NCBI GenBank assembly: GCA_022511505.1
Contig: JAFLTK010000039.1
Location: forward strand, 1-9,688
Direction of reading: 5' to 3'
DNA: 9,688 bases
Source: Muribaculaceae bacterium
Lineage (GTDB): Bacteria; Bacteroidota; Bacteroidia; Bacteroidales; Muribaculaceae
Below are positions 1 through 7,015 of the stretch, piece after piece (position 1 is the stretch's first letter; each line of letters begins with the position of its first letter). Made by a program: the position numbers and the translations under genes. Below the pieces are notes generated by a model that was given only the letters and a program-made list of their open reading frames with translations, had not been told where the DNA came from and did no database searches.

Positions 1-24
1 AGCGATGGGGATGTCTATAGTCCT

Positions 25-48
25 GACGAGGAGCTCCTGCTCCTCGTC
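25..48. repeat. Intergenic hairpin, copy 1 of a related pair
   Basis: Perfect inverted repeat with 9-nt arms GACGAGGAG and CTCCTCGTC around a 6-nt loop. The right arm and what follows (40-60) match 2626-2646 at 18 of 21 positions, sharing CTCCTCGTCAC, then GCGTT and GC. Both copies lie between genes, so this looks like a dispersed palindromic element rather than part of a gene. No T-run follows on either strand, so it is not a standard terminator; the terminator for the neighbouring gene is separate, at 61-100. Nothing else is recognisable in bases 1-60. Confidence 0.6.
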
Positions 49-60
49 ACGGGCGTTTGC

Positions 61-100
61 TAAAAAACCACTCGGGAACGGTAAGGTTCCCGAGTGGTTG
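61..100 (-). terminator. Intrinsic terminator of the secreted-protein operon
   Basis: Read on the minus strand, a 14-bp perfect stem (bases 86-99 pairing with 66-79) around a 6-nt loop is followed by a run of T (complement of the A-run at 62-67). It lies about 40 bases past the stop codon of the 141-728 gene. The stem mixes GC-rich and AT pairs and is strong, so this is a confident rho-independent terminator ending the operon 772-2370 / 141-728. Confidence 0.9.
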
Positions 101-140
101 TATCGCGAGGGGATAATGCCCCTAAATGTCTAAGACAGAA

Positions 141-728
141 TTACTTCACGAGCACCTTGGTAGAGGTCTCGCCTACGGTAACAACATAGACGCCGCTCTC
201 GGCAACATCAACGCTGCGACCAAAGCCGGTGTAGATAGTCGTACCGTTGAGAGCAGTTACGGTCATCAGTTCATTCTCGGCTGCACCCTCAACAACGATA
301 GTCTTGCCACTGACAATCACCGCCGAGAAAGCCTCATCAACAACAGCCTCCTCAACCCCTGTGGTAGGACCATTATCATTTTTCTCAAGTGAAACAACCA
401 ATGTCTGGTTTTGACCTTTCACTTTATCATCATTTCTGAAATAATGATAGGGTTCTGTAGAATTTGCTGCCGCGATTTCCGCTGAATCAATAACATTTTC
501 GGTAACATTCCCACGTTCACCGGCATAATGTGTAATTTTGGTGATGTAATGACCTTCGTAGGGAATGATATAGACATCAATGGGGTCATTGCTGTCCATC
601 GTTTGGCTGATGCAGAAACCACTTGTGTTTTCATATCGAATGCTCAGGGTCACTTCTTCAGCAACTGCTGTAACAGTGCCAATTAATGCTACCGCTATAA
701 CGAGCATCTGCTTAGAATATTTTCTCAT
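141..728 (-). CDS. Small exported protein with sorting-domain-like C-terminus
   Basis: The product is 195 aa, starting at an ATG at 726-728 and ending in TAA at 141-143. Residues 1-23 form a signal peptide: basic start MRKYSK, hydrophobic core, and a likely cleavage after AVA. The middle part (about 25-120) is a predicted beta-rich region that I do not recognise. From about residue 125 to the end, the pattern of short strands ending in SGVYVVTVGETSTKVLVK resembles the C-terminal domain that in Bacteroidota directs proteins through type IX secretion or to the surface. No catalytic motif is visible. It starts 43 bases after the stop of the LRR gene with no -7 box of its own in the gap, so it is probably the second gene of that operon. 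Function unknown; export is well supported, the type IX assignment is an inference because no secretion genes are in view. Confidence 0.75.
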   Translation of the reverse strand: MRKYSKQMLVIAVALIGTVTAVAEEVTLSIRYENTSGFCISQTMDSNDPIDVYIIPYEGHYITKITHYAGERGNVTENVIDSAEIAAANSTEPYHYFRNDDKVKGQNQTLVVSLEKNDNGPTTGVEEAVVDEAFSAVIVSGKTIVVEGAAENELMTVTALNGTTIYTGFGRSVDVAESGVYVVTVGETSTKVLVK

Positions 729-771
729 AATATTTTATATATCTGATTTTTTGTTATTTACTCAATTTGTC

Positions 772-2370
772 TTATCGAACGACAACAATGTAGCGGAAAT
801 AATCCTCGCCATATTTTCCATACAGCTTATCGCCTACATAAACGCTATACATGCCGGGGTCGTTAACTGTGATCTCGTTAAAGTTTCCATACCACTCGTT
901 GCCATATAGCAGATTTTTATCTTCAAATTCTTCTTTTACATTGTCTTTAACACTTCTCAGATGAATATGAACGGATTTATCGAGATCATTCCCTTGTCGA
1001 TCCTTAACATAGATAGTTCTATCCTTTACATAAACCATATAGGGGGTTTCTTCATCTTTTTTACTTCCATTAAGGGGATCTGCTACAGCAGTATCTTTTG
1101 ACTCACCAAAATCATCCTGTTTATTTTTAGCTGTAGGTGCATAGTAAAGAGTAAACTGAAGCACAGGATCTTCATCTCCGGTAACGTCGACTTTGAGCGT
1201 ACGGATTTTCGTTGAAGTGACAAAGTTTGAGATTACATTCTTATCCTTATACATTATATTATTGATAGGATAACGGGAGCTTACCATAAGGTCAATGTCA
1301 ATTTGATCGTTTTTGACAGGAACCTTGAGAGCATGCCAACGGGGATATAACAATGTTGCATAGCGAGTTTCGGGAGTCGGGTCAACAGGATCTTCGCCGG
1401 CTACCTTACCAACGATAATTTCACAAGATGCATTTTTGTTACCGATACCTGCAGTGATTGTTGTTTTGCTATCAGTCTTTGAAATGTTTTTAATGTTACC
1501 GAGCTTCAGAGCATCGTTCCCTACAAATCCTGCATCTGCTTGCGACCAAGTTATCGCGGGAAGTAAGTTGTCAATTTCTGAATTTATTGTCAGATGGGTA
1601 TATAGATTATAAGTTTTACCATCTGTTTTAGTATATTCATTGTTATTGAAATAATATTTCTCGGCGTCAAACGAAATTGACTCAATCAATTCTTCGATAT
1701 TCTTTATTGTTTTGAAGTTTTGCCAAGACGTTTGGGCTTTTGCTTTTTCTACAAGCGACGGCAAAACATAAAGAACAGCCGTTTCAGGATAGGCTGGGTC
1801 ATTTTCAGTTGCTCTAAAAGATTGATTATAATCTGTTGGTAGCGAACTTCCTGAATAAACAACAGTTTTAATCTTGCTGTCACCCGCAAAAGCACGTTCA
1901 CCAATCGTATTCCAACTTCCTGTTATGTGAACAGTTTCAAGATTAGAACAATTACTGAAAGCTCGCATACCTAATGTAAGAGTAGCATATTCAGAGATTT
2001 CCTTGTTAATGTTTAGAGCAAGTGAAGTTATACCGCGACAACTTTCAAAAGCATAATTTCCGATAGTATAACGTACAGAACCGTTCACCAAACTATTGAT
2101 AGTCAGCGAACCTGTAAGGTTGTTGTTATTTTGGAACGCGTTGGCAGCAATTTGCGTAACGGTGTAGGTAGTTCCGCCGTTTGTAACAGTAGCAGGGATG
2201 ACAAGGTCGGTAATGGTTCCGGTTTTGTAGACTCCGGTGACGGTTGCAGTAGTGCCGGAGGTGGAATAAGTCAGCGTACCATCATTGAAGGTGTCCGCCG
2301 AGGCTGATGTGCTACCGAGTGCACACAGCAGTAGAGCGGCTAAAGCCGTCTTTGAAAAGTAATTTTTCAT
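772..2370 (-). CDS. BspA-like leucine-rich-repeat exported protein
   Basis: The product is 532 aa with an ATG at 2368-2370. Residues 1-25 form a signal peptide (MKNYFSK, a leucine/alanine core, cut after SASA). About residues 70-175 hold LRR_5/BspA-type repeats, recognisable by the recurring IGxxAFxxCxxL pattern: NAFQNNNNLT, NYAFESCRGITSL, RAFSNCSNLETV and ERAFAGDSKIKTV. The repeat block is capped at about 195-228 by a strand plus a segment with SWQNFKTIKNI, as in other BspA proteins. Residues about 230-325 look like a bacterial Ig-like domain. After a DPVDPTPET linker comes a beta-rich, lysine/aspartate-rich part of unknown fold, ending in MYSVYVGD and IVVVR. BspA-type proteins are surface or secreted and often bind host or polymer ligands; the ligand here is unknown. 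The LRR block is short for the family. First gene of a probable two-gene operon with the 141-728 gene. Confidence 0.8.
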   Translation of the reverse strand: MKNYFSKTALAALLLCALGSTSASADTFNDGTLTYSTSGTTATVTGVYKTGTITDLVIPATVTNGGTTYTVTQIAANAFQNNNNLTGSLTINSLVNGSVRYTIGNYAFESCRGITSLALNINKEISEYATLTLGMRAFSNCSNLETVHITGSWNTIGERAFAGDSKIKTVVYSGSSLPTDYNQSFRATENDPAYPETAVLYVLPSLVEKAKAQTSWQNFKTIKNIEELIESISFDAEKYYFNNNEYTKTDGKTYNLYTHLTINSEIDNLLPAITWSQADAGFVGNDALKLGNIKNISKTDSKTTITAGIGNKNASCEIIVGKVAGEDPVDPTPETRYATLLYPRWHALKVPVKNDQIDIDLMVSSRYPINNIMYKDKNVISNFVTSTKIRTLKVDVTGDEDPVLQFTLYYAPTAKNKQDDFGESKDTAVADPLNGSKKDEETPYMVYVKDRTIYVKDRQGNDLDKSVHIHLRSVKDNVKEEFEDKNLLYGNEWYGNFNEITVNDPGMYSVYVGDKLYGKYGEDYFRYIVVVR

Positions 2371-2423
2371 TAATAGTGATATTATAATTTGGTTTGTAAT
2401 TCGGTGTGTATAGTATTTGGGTG

Positions 2424-2431
2424 CAAAATTA
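2424..2431 (-). promoter_or_regulatory. Bacteroidota-type -7 box for the LRR operon
   Basis: On the minus strand the bases read TAATTTTG followed by C, matching the TAnnTTTG -7 consensus of the Bacteroidota primary sigma factor. It lies about 54 bases before the ATG of the 772-2370 gene, giving a leader of roughly 45 bases. I do not see a clear TTTG -33 element at the usual distance, so the call rests on the -7 box and its position. Confidence 0.55.
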
Positions 2432-2541
2432 CGGTGAATGTCGCGATTTGGAGTTGATTGAGCGTTAAATATTGTTAACTTTTCTGCGAGTTAAAGGAAT
2501 TTTATTTAAATCTGACACATTATTAACATATCTGTCTTTTT

Positions 2542-2561
2542 GGGAGGGGTGGGAGAGTGGG
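2542..2561 (+). other. G-quadruplex-type G-run cluster
   Basis: Four runs of three or four G (2542-2544, 2546-2549, 2551-2553 and 2559-2561) separated by 1, 1 and 5 bases meet the usual intramolecular quadruplex pattern. Two further runs follow at 2577-2581 and 2586-2588. The G-rich strand is the plus strand, the non-template strand opposite to the minus-strand genes on either side. The fold is predicted only from base spacing. Confidence 0.5.
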
Positions 2562-2612
2562 AATAATGGAAGTAGTGGGGGTAGTGGGTTTAAGGCGCAC
2601 ATAAAGTTAGGT

Positions 2613-2632
2613 CGAGGAGGTGGACCTCCTCG
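2613..2632. repeat. Intergenic hairpin, copy 2 of a related pair
   Basis: Inverted repeat with 9-nt arms CGAGGAGGT and ACCTCCTCG separated by GG. The flank CTCCTCGTCAC with a downstream GCGTT is shared with the hairpin at 25-48. It lies 64 bases after the lptB stop codon and might stabilise or end that transcript, but it has no T-run. Confidence 0.6.
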
Positions 2633-2695
2633 TCACAAGCGTTGGCATGGGTGCCTTTCCCGCTATTCCCGCGACTTTGTCCGCGACGGGGCGGG

Positions 2696-3544
2696 CTATT
2701 TGTGGAACTTTTTGCGGATAAAGGTGAAGTTGCGGCCGAGGTATTTTTCGCGCACGATGGGGTTTTCGGCCAATTCCTCGCTGGTGCCCTGAAAAAGGAT
2801 GCGTCCGTCGAACAGGAGGTAGGCGCGGTCGGTAATCGAGAGTGTCTCGGGGGCGTTGTGGTCGGTGATGAGGATGCCGATGTTTTTCTCTTTGAGTTTA
2901 TAGACAACCTCTTGTATATCTTCAACGGCGATGGGGTCGACACCGGCAAACGGCTCGTCGAGCATGATAAACTTGGGGTTGATGGCGAGACAGCGGGCAA
3001 TCTCGGTGCGGCGACGCTCGCCACCCGAGAGTCGGTCGCCAAGGTTGTGGCGCACTTTCTCGAGGTTGAACTCGGCGATAAGGCTTTCGAGTTTTTCGCG
3101 CTGATACTCGGGGGTTGTGTCGGTCATCTCGAGGACGGCGCGGATGTTGTTCTCGACACTGAGTTTGCGGAACACCGAAGCCTCCTGAGCAAGATAGCCG
3201 ATGCCGGCGCGGGCTCGGCGGTAGACGGGGTAGCCGGTGATGTTGACGTCGTCAAGAAAGATTTCGCCCTCGTTGGGCGTGATGAGCCCTACTGTCATGT
3301 AGAAAGTCGTTGTCTTGCCGGCACCGTTGGGGCCGAGCAGTCCGACAATTTCGCCTTGGCGCACGTTGATGCTGACATGGTTGACAACGGTGCGCTGGCC
3401 ATATTTCTTGACGAGGTTTTCGGTGCGCAACATAGTCGAGGCCGGTTGCTCAACGGGCTGTTGCTCAATGATTTCTTCGACTATTTCCACGACAGGCTGC
3501 TCCTGCGGGGTCTCGGGGGTAGGGTCAATCGGGATAACGGTCAT
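2696..3544 (-). CDS. lptB: LPS export ABC transporter ATP-binding protein LptB
   Basis: This is the cytoplasmic ATPase of the LptB2FG transporter, which powers extraction of lipopolysaccharide from the inner membrane and its passage to the outer membrane. From the ATG at 3542-3544 the product is 282 aa. Visible motifs: Walker A GPNGAGKT (about 71-78), Q-loop Q120 in GYLAQEASVF, signature LSGGERRR (about 172-179), Walker B FIMLDEP (about 192-198) and H-loop H229 in LITDHNAPETL. The GYLAQEASVFRKLSVENNI stretch and the ERRRTEIARCLA context are typical of LptB. The first 37 residues, before the usual family start at MLRTENLVKKYG, are a Pro/Gln/Glu-rich tail. Other possible starts are a TTG at 3551-3553 and the ATG at 3431-3433, which would give a family-sized protein without the tail. 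It follows udk by 17 bases and is probably co-transcribed with it. Confidence 0.93.
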   Translation of the reverse strand: MTVIPIDPTPETPQEQPVVEIVEEIIEQQPVEQPASTMLRTENLVKKYGQRTVVNHVSINVRQGEIVGLLGPNGAGKTTTFYMTVGLITPNEGEIFLDDVNITGYPVYRRARAGIGYLAQEASVFRKLSVENNIRAVLEMTDTTPEYQREKLESLIAEFNLEKVRHNLGDRLSGGERRRTEIARCLAINPKFIMLDEPFAGVDPIAVEDIQEVVYKLKEKNIGILITDHNAPETLSITDRAYLLFDGRILFQGTSEELAENPIVREKYLGRNFTFIRKKFHK

Positions 3545-3561
3545 CGGCTTCAAGCGGGGGG

Positions 3562-4185
3562 TTACTCGGCCTTGGCCTTGGCGAGGCGGCCGGCGATGTA
3601 GTCGGTTAAAATGTTGATAGCGACGGTGTTGTTTCCACCTTGGGGGACGATGAGGTCGGCAAAACGCTTTGCGGGCTCGATATACATCTGGTGCATAGGC
3701 TTGAGCACCTCCTGATAGCGGTTGATGACCATCATTGGCGTGCGGCCGCGCTCGACACAGTCGCGCGAGATGACGCGAATCAGGCGGTCGTCAGGGTCGG
3801 CGTCGACAAAGACCTTGACATCCATGACGTCGCGCATCGAGGGCTGGCTGAGCACAAGGATGCCCTCGACGATGACCACGTCGCGCGGCTCGACGGGGAT
3901 GGTCTTCTCCTGACGCGTGCAGGTCAGATAGGAGTAGGTGGGCATCTGGATGGTATGGCCCTCGCGCAGGTCGCGGATGTGCTGCTCGAGTAGCGTCCAC
4001 TCGATGGCGGCCGGCTCGTCGAAGTTTATCTTTGAGCGTTCCTCGGGGGGAATGTGTGATGAGTCCTTGTAGTAGGAGTCCTGAGGCAGAACGGCGACCT
4101 CTCCCGGGGGGAGGGCGTTGATGATTTTGTTAACGACGGTGGTCTTTCCCGACCCGGTACCGCCGGCGATGCCGATGATTATCAT
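3562..4185 (-). CDS. udk: Uridine kinase
   Basis: Uridine/cytidine kinase of pyrimidine salvage, phosphorylating uridine and cytidine to UMP and CMP in the cytoplasm. The product is 207 aa, normal for the family. Visible motifs: P-loop GGTGSGKT near residue 7, PQDSYYKD, NFDEPAAIEW, TYSYLTCTRQEKT, the Walker-B-like strand DVVIVEGILVL, and the lid region DRLIRVISRDCVERGRT followed by YIEPAKRFADLIVPQGG. I chose the ATG at 4183-4185, which begins MIIIGIAGGTGSGKT as in other Udk proteins. A TTG 11 codons upstream (4216-4218) lies inside the predicted -7 box and is unlikely. The gene probably has its own promoter, is preceded by the 9-bp repeat tract, and is followed closely by lptB. Confidence 0.95.
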   Translation of the reverse strand: MIIIGIAGGTGSGKTTVVNKIINALPPGEVAVLPQDSYYKDSSHIPPEERSKINFDEPAAIEWTLLEQHIRDLREGHTIQMPTYSYLTCTRQEKTIPVEPRDVVIVEGILVLSQPSMRDVMDVKVFVDADPDDRLIRVISRDCVERGRTPMMVINRYQEVLKPMHQMYIEPAKRFADLIVPQGGNNTVAINILTDYIAGRLAKAKAE

Positions 4186-4215
4186 TGGTGAATAGGGGCG
4201 TTTTTTTGGTTTCTG

Positions 4216-4223
4216 CAAAAGTA
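4216..4223 (-). promoter_or_regulatory. Bacteroidota-type -7 box for udk-lptB
   Basis: On the minus strand the bases read TACTTTTG followed by C, a good match to TAnnTTTG. It lies 30 bases before the udk ATG, leaving a short leader of about 20-25 bases. A clear -33 TTTG is not seen. The position argues that udk and lptB can be transcribed independently of mutS2 and that the upstream repeat tract abuts this promoter. Confidence 0.6.
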
Positions 4224-4245
4224 GTGAAAATTTGTTAAAGTGGGT

Positions 4246-4404
4246 GTTGTTTTTGTCGTTTTTATTGTTGTTATTGTTTTTGGTGTTGTTATTGTTTTTA
4301 TTGTTGTTATTGTTTTTATTGTTTTTATTGTTTTTATTGTTGTTACTGTTGTTACTGTTGTACTTGGCAACATCAACGACATCAACAACATCAACGACAT
4401 CACC
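4246..4404. repeat. 9-bp periodic tandem repeat tract
   Basis: Between the mutS2 stop and udk, the plus strand is built from 9-base units in one unbroken phase. Thirteen units related to ATTGTTTTT or ATTGTTGTT fill 4246-4362. A degenerate unit (4363-4371) follows, then ATCAACGAC, ATCAACAAC, ATCAACGAC and a partial unit up to the mutS2 stop codon. Block 2 units are close to the reverse complement of block 1 units (GTTGTTGAT against GTTGTTATT), so the two blocks could partly pair. On the transcribed strand block 1 is rich in A and C and likely unstructured. It lies in the mutS2 3' region and immediately upstream of the udk promoter. Repeat number may vary between strains. Confidence 0.85.
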
Positions 4405-6873
4405 TCAGTCGAGGTTGACAACGGTGATGCCGGCGCCGCCGAGACGCACGTCCTCGTCGGCGTAGGACTTCACGCCGGGGACACTGGCGAGATACTGGCG
4501 GATGCTTTGCCGAAGGGCGCCGGTGCCGGTCCCGTGGAGGATGCGCACGCGAGGAGTCTCAAACTGCAGCGCGTCGTCTATAAAATAGGTGATGGCCTGA
4601 ATAGCCTCGTCGACACGCATGCCGCGCACATCGATTTGCTGCTTGAAACTGAGTTGGCGGTCGCGCATCGAGTCGGTCGTTTGTGCCGATAGAAACGATG
4701 CCTTTTTGGCGCCGGTCTGCGGCTTGGCGATGGTTGGGACGAGGCGCGCGGTTTCGACGGTGGTCTTTAGCATGCCAAAGGTGACGACGGCCTTATTGCC
4801 GTTGACCTCTACAACGGTGCCGACCGTTCCCTGACCGTCGAGACGGACGTGAAGGCCCGGCTCGATGGGTGCTTTTTTGACCGAGATGGCGCTTGACGGG
4901 GCGTTTTTTTTCTTCTTGGCACGCGGAGCCTTGTCGAGCAGGGCGTTGCCGCTGGCGGTTTCCTTACCGGCTTCGGCCGCGAGGCGCTCTTTCTCCTCGT
5001 TGAGGCGACGGCGCGCCTCGAGCGTTTTCTCCTTGTCGGCCTGATGTCGGCGGATGTCGTGGATGGTGCGCTCAACGGTGGCATTGCTGCGGGCAATGAT
5101 GCTTTCGGCCTCGCGGCGCGCTTCGTCGATGATGGCGCGGCGGTCGCGGCGCAAGGTGTCGGCCTCGGTTTGATATTTCTCGAGCGCTTGGTCTACTTTT
5201 TTCTCCTTTAGGCGAATTGAGTTGCGCTTGTTTTCCCAATAGCGCTTATCTCGTGCAATGTCAAGCAGATAGCGGTCGAGGTTGATATAGTCGCTGCCGA
5301 CGATTTCCTCGGCGCGGCTGATGATGGCCTCGGGCAAGCCGATTTTTCGGGCAATCTCGACGGCAAACGAACTGCCGGGGTTGCCAATCGACAACTTGAA
5401 CATGGGTTGCATCAGATGACGGTCGTAGAGCATCGAGCCGTTGATGAGGCCTTCGGTGTCTTCGGCAAAATGCTTTAGGTTCTGATAGTGGGTGGTGATT
5501 ACGCCCCACATTTTCAACTCGTTAAACTGCCCGAGGATTGCCTGGGCGATTGCTCCGCCAATCTGGGGCTCGGTGCCTCCGCCAAACTCGTCGATGAGCA
5601 CCAGCGAGGTCCCGCGGCCTTGGCGCAGCATCAGTTTCATGTTGCGCAGGTGGGAACTGTAGGTACTCAGGTCGTCCTCAATCGACTGGTCGTCGCCAAT
5701 GTCGATAAAGATGTCGTCAAAGATTCCAAAGCGCGAGTTGTCGTGGACCGGTGGAAGCATACCCATTTGAAGCATGTATTGCAAGGTGCCTACGGTCTTG
5801 AGACACACCGACTTACCGCCGGCGTTGGGTCCCGAGATGACAAGCAGTCGGGCCGAGGGGGTGAGGGTAATGTCGAGCGGTACAATCTCCTTGCCTTGAC
5901 GCTCGAGCGAGAGTTTCAGGACCGGATGGCAGGCGTGGTACCACTCCAGGTCGGGCCCGGCGGCAACCACGGGCAACGCCCCCTTGGTCTCGATGGCATA
6001 AAGAGCCTTGGCGCGAGTAAAGTCAAAGAAGGCGAGAACCGAGGCGCTGTCGAGGATGGCCGAGATATTTGGGCGAATGTCGGCGGCGACGGCCATCATG
6101 ATGCGGGCAATCTCGCGGCGCTCCTCAATTTCGAGTTCGCGGATGCGGTTGTTGGCCTCGACGACCTCGGCGGGCTCGATAAAGACGGTCTTGCCCGAGG
6201 CACTCTCGTCGTGGACGATGCCGTTGACGCGGCGCTTGTTCATCGGTGCGACCGGTAGCACGAGACGTCCGTCGCGAACCGACGGTGTCGTGTCGTGGTC
6301 CACCAACCCGTCGGCCACGGCACGGGCCAGCACGCGGCGCATGATTGAGTTGACCGTCCCGGCGGTTGAGCGTAGCGACGCGCGGATTGTAGCGAGTTCG
6401 GGCGAAGCGTTGTCCTTGACGTTGCCATAGCGGTCGATAACGCGGTCGATAGTGGCAAGCAACGCGGGGAAAGGCACGAGCAGTCGCGCCTCGCTGTCGA
6501 GAACGGGGTAGGGGGTCGCGCCGTCCTCGTCAGAGCGGTAGCGGGCAAAATAGCGGTCGATGTCGGCCATGACGGCAAGCATCGAGCGGAGCGTCAGCAA
6601 GTCGGCCGGCGGCATGAATGTCCCCTCGGGCCTGATGGCGTTGAGCAGCGGGGTGGCGTCGCGCAGTTGCTCGATGGGCAGCGTGTCGTCGCTCTCGAGG
6701 ATGGCTTTCATCTCGGCAGTCGCCTCCAGCGCACGACTCACCGAGGCATGGGCCGTCATGAAAGCCATCTGCTCCACCAAGCCGGCTCCGAGCGCCGACA
6801 GACAACGGGCCGTCAGCGATGCCCTGACGGGGCTGAAACCAAGTTTTTCTTCTATCCGGTCGGGATATATCAT
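4405..6873 (-). CDS. mutS2: MutS2 family protein with Smr endonuclease domain
   Basis: The product is 822 aa, full length for MutS2. Order of parts: core/lever helices (about 1-300); a MutS-type ATPase domain with Walker A GPNAGGKS (348-355), the DDQSIEDDLSTYSSH segment (394-408), Walker B LVLIDEFGGGTEP (424-436) and TTHYQNLK (460-467); a long charged coiled coil (about 540-640); a Lys-rich linker; a KOW-like beta segment (about 672-712); and a C-terminal Smr domain (about 746-822) with DVRGMRVDEA and ILHGTGTGALR. MutS2 acts on branched DNA and suppresses recombination in some bacteria. In others it works on collided ribosomes, with Smr as the nuclease part; the role here cannot be told from sequence. 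It lacks the mismatch-binding N-terminal domain of MutS. It starts at an ATG at 6871-6873 and is the first gene of the minus-strand housekeeping block. Confidence 0.95.
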   Translation of the reverse strand: MIYPDRIEEKLGFSPVRASLTARCLSALGAGLVEQMAFMTAHASVSRALEATAEMKAILESDDTLPIEQLRDATPLLNAIRPEGTFMPPADLLTLRSMLAVMADIDRYFARYRSDEDGATPYPVLDSEARLLVPFPALLATIDRVIDRYGNVKDNASPELATIRASLRSTAGTVNSIMRRVLARAVADGLVDHDTTPSVRDGRLVLPVAPMNKRRVNGIVHDESASGKTVFIEPAEVVEANNRIRELEIEERREIARIMMAVAADIRPNISAILDSASVLAFFDFTRAKALYAIETKGALPVVAAGPDLEWYHACHPVLKLSLERQGKEIVPLDITLTPSARLLVISGPNAGGKSVCLKTVGTLQYMLQMGMLPPVHDNSRFGIFDDIFIDIGDDQSIEDDLSTYSSHLRNMKLMLRQGRGTSLVLIDEFGGGTEPQIGGAIAQAILGQFNELKMWGVITTHYQNLKHFAEDTEGLINGSMLYDRHLMQPMFKLSIGNPGSSFAVEIARKIGLPEAIISRAEEIVGSDYINLDRYLLDIARDKRYWENKRNSIRLKEKKVDQALEKYQTEADTLRRDRRAIIDEARREAESIIARSNATVERTIHDIRRHQADKEKTLEARRRLNEEKERLAAEAGKETASGNALLDKAPRAKKKKNAPSSAISVKKAPIEPGLHVRLDGQGTVGTVVEVNGNKAVVTFGMLKTTVETARLVPTIAKPQTGAKKASFLSAQTTDSMRDRQLSFKQQIDVRGMRVDEAIQAITYFIDDALQFETPRVRILHGTGTGALRQSIRQYLASVPGVKSYADEDVRLGGAGITVVNLD

Positions 6874-6917
6874 TGATTAATTGAGGATTTGGTATTGGGT
6901 ATTGGATATTCAGTTTA

Positions 6918-6925
6918 CAAAATTA
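6918..6925 (-). promoter_or_regulatory. Possible -7 box for mutS2
   Basis: On the minus strand the bases read TAATTTTG followed by T, matching TAnnTTTG, 45 bases before the mutS2 ATG. The region is AT-rich and such matches arise easily. A TTTG lies 11 bases further upstream, too close for a normal -33 element. The 142-base divergent gap 6874-7015 must also hold the promoter for the plus-strand membrane protein, for which I see only a weak candidate (CATCTTTG at 6972-6979). Confidence 0.4.
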
Positions 6926-7015
6926 AAAAAATATATCAAAACAGCCTAACGAATTTGAACTAATGTTAAATCATCTTTGTTTTTAGGGTAAATATAAATT
7001 TAAAAACTACACGCT

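Larger units (their letters stand above)
2371..2695. other. Gene-free stretch between lptB and the LRR gene
   Basis: The 325 bases hold no convincing gene. From left to right there is the leader and -7 box of the LRR operon (to 2431), an AT-rich part, a G-run cluster on the plus strand at 2542-2588, a hairpin at 2613-2632 and a GC-rich tail reaching the lptB stop codon. Because lptB and the LRR gene both run on the minus strand, this stretch holds both the end of the lptB transcript and the start of the LRR operon. No canonical T-run terminator for lptB is visible. Confidence 0.6.

Noticed and set aside
126..392. Plus-strand 88-aa open frame opposite the small exported protein
   Set aside because: The opposite strand encodes a protein with a good signal peptide and C-terminal domain; this frame has neither.
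2658..2695. GC-rich stretch after the lptB stop as a terminator hairpin
   Set aside because: The repeated CCGCGAC segments are direct rather than inverted repeats, only short arms pair, and no T-run follows.
2642..3601. Plus-strand open frame of 319 aa opposite lptB
   Set aside because: It lies antisense to a clear LptB gene. Long antisense frames are common in GC-rich genes, and the translation shows no recognisable domain.
4240..4692. Plus-strand open frame starting with Val/Ile/Phe-rich repeats that looks like membrane segments
   Set aside because: The apparent hydrophobic helix is the T-rich 9-bp repeat translated, followed by antisense mutS2 sequence.
5488..6258. Plus-strand open frame of 256 aa opposite mutS2
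   Set aside because: Antisense shadow of the MutS2 ATPase region with no domain features.
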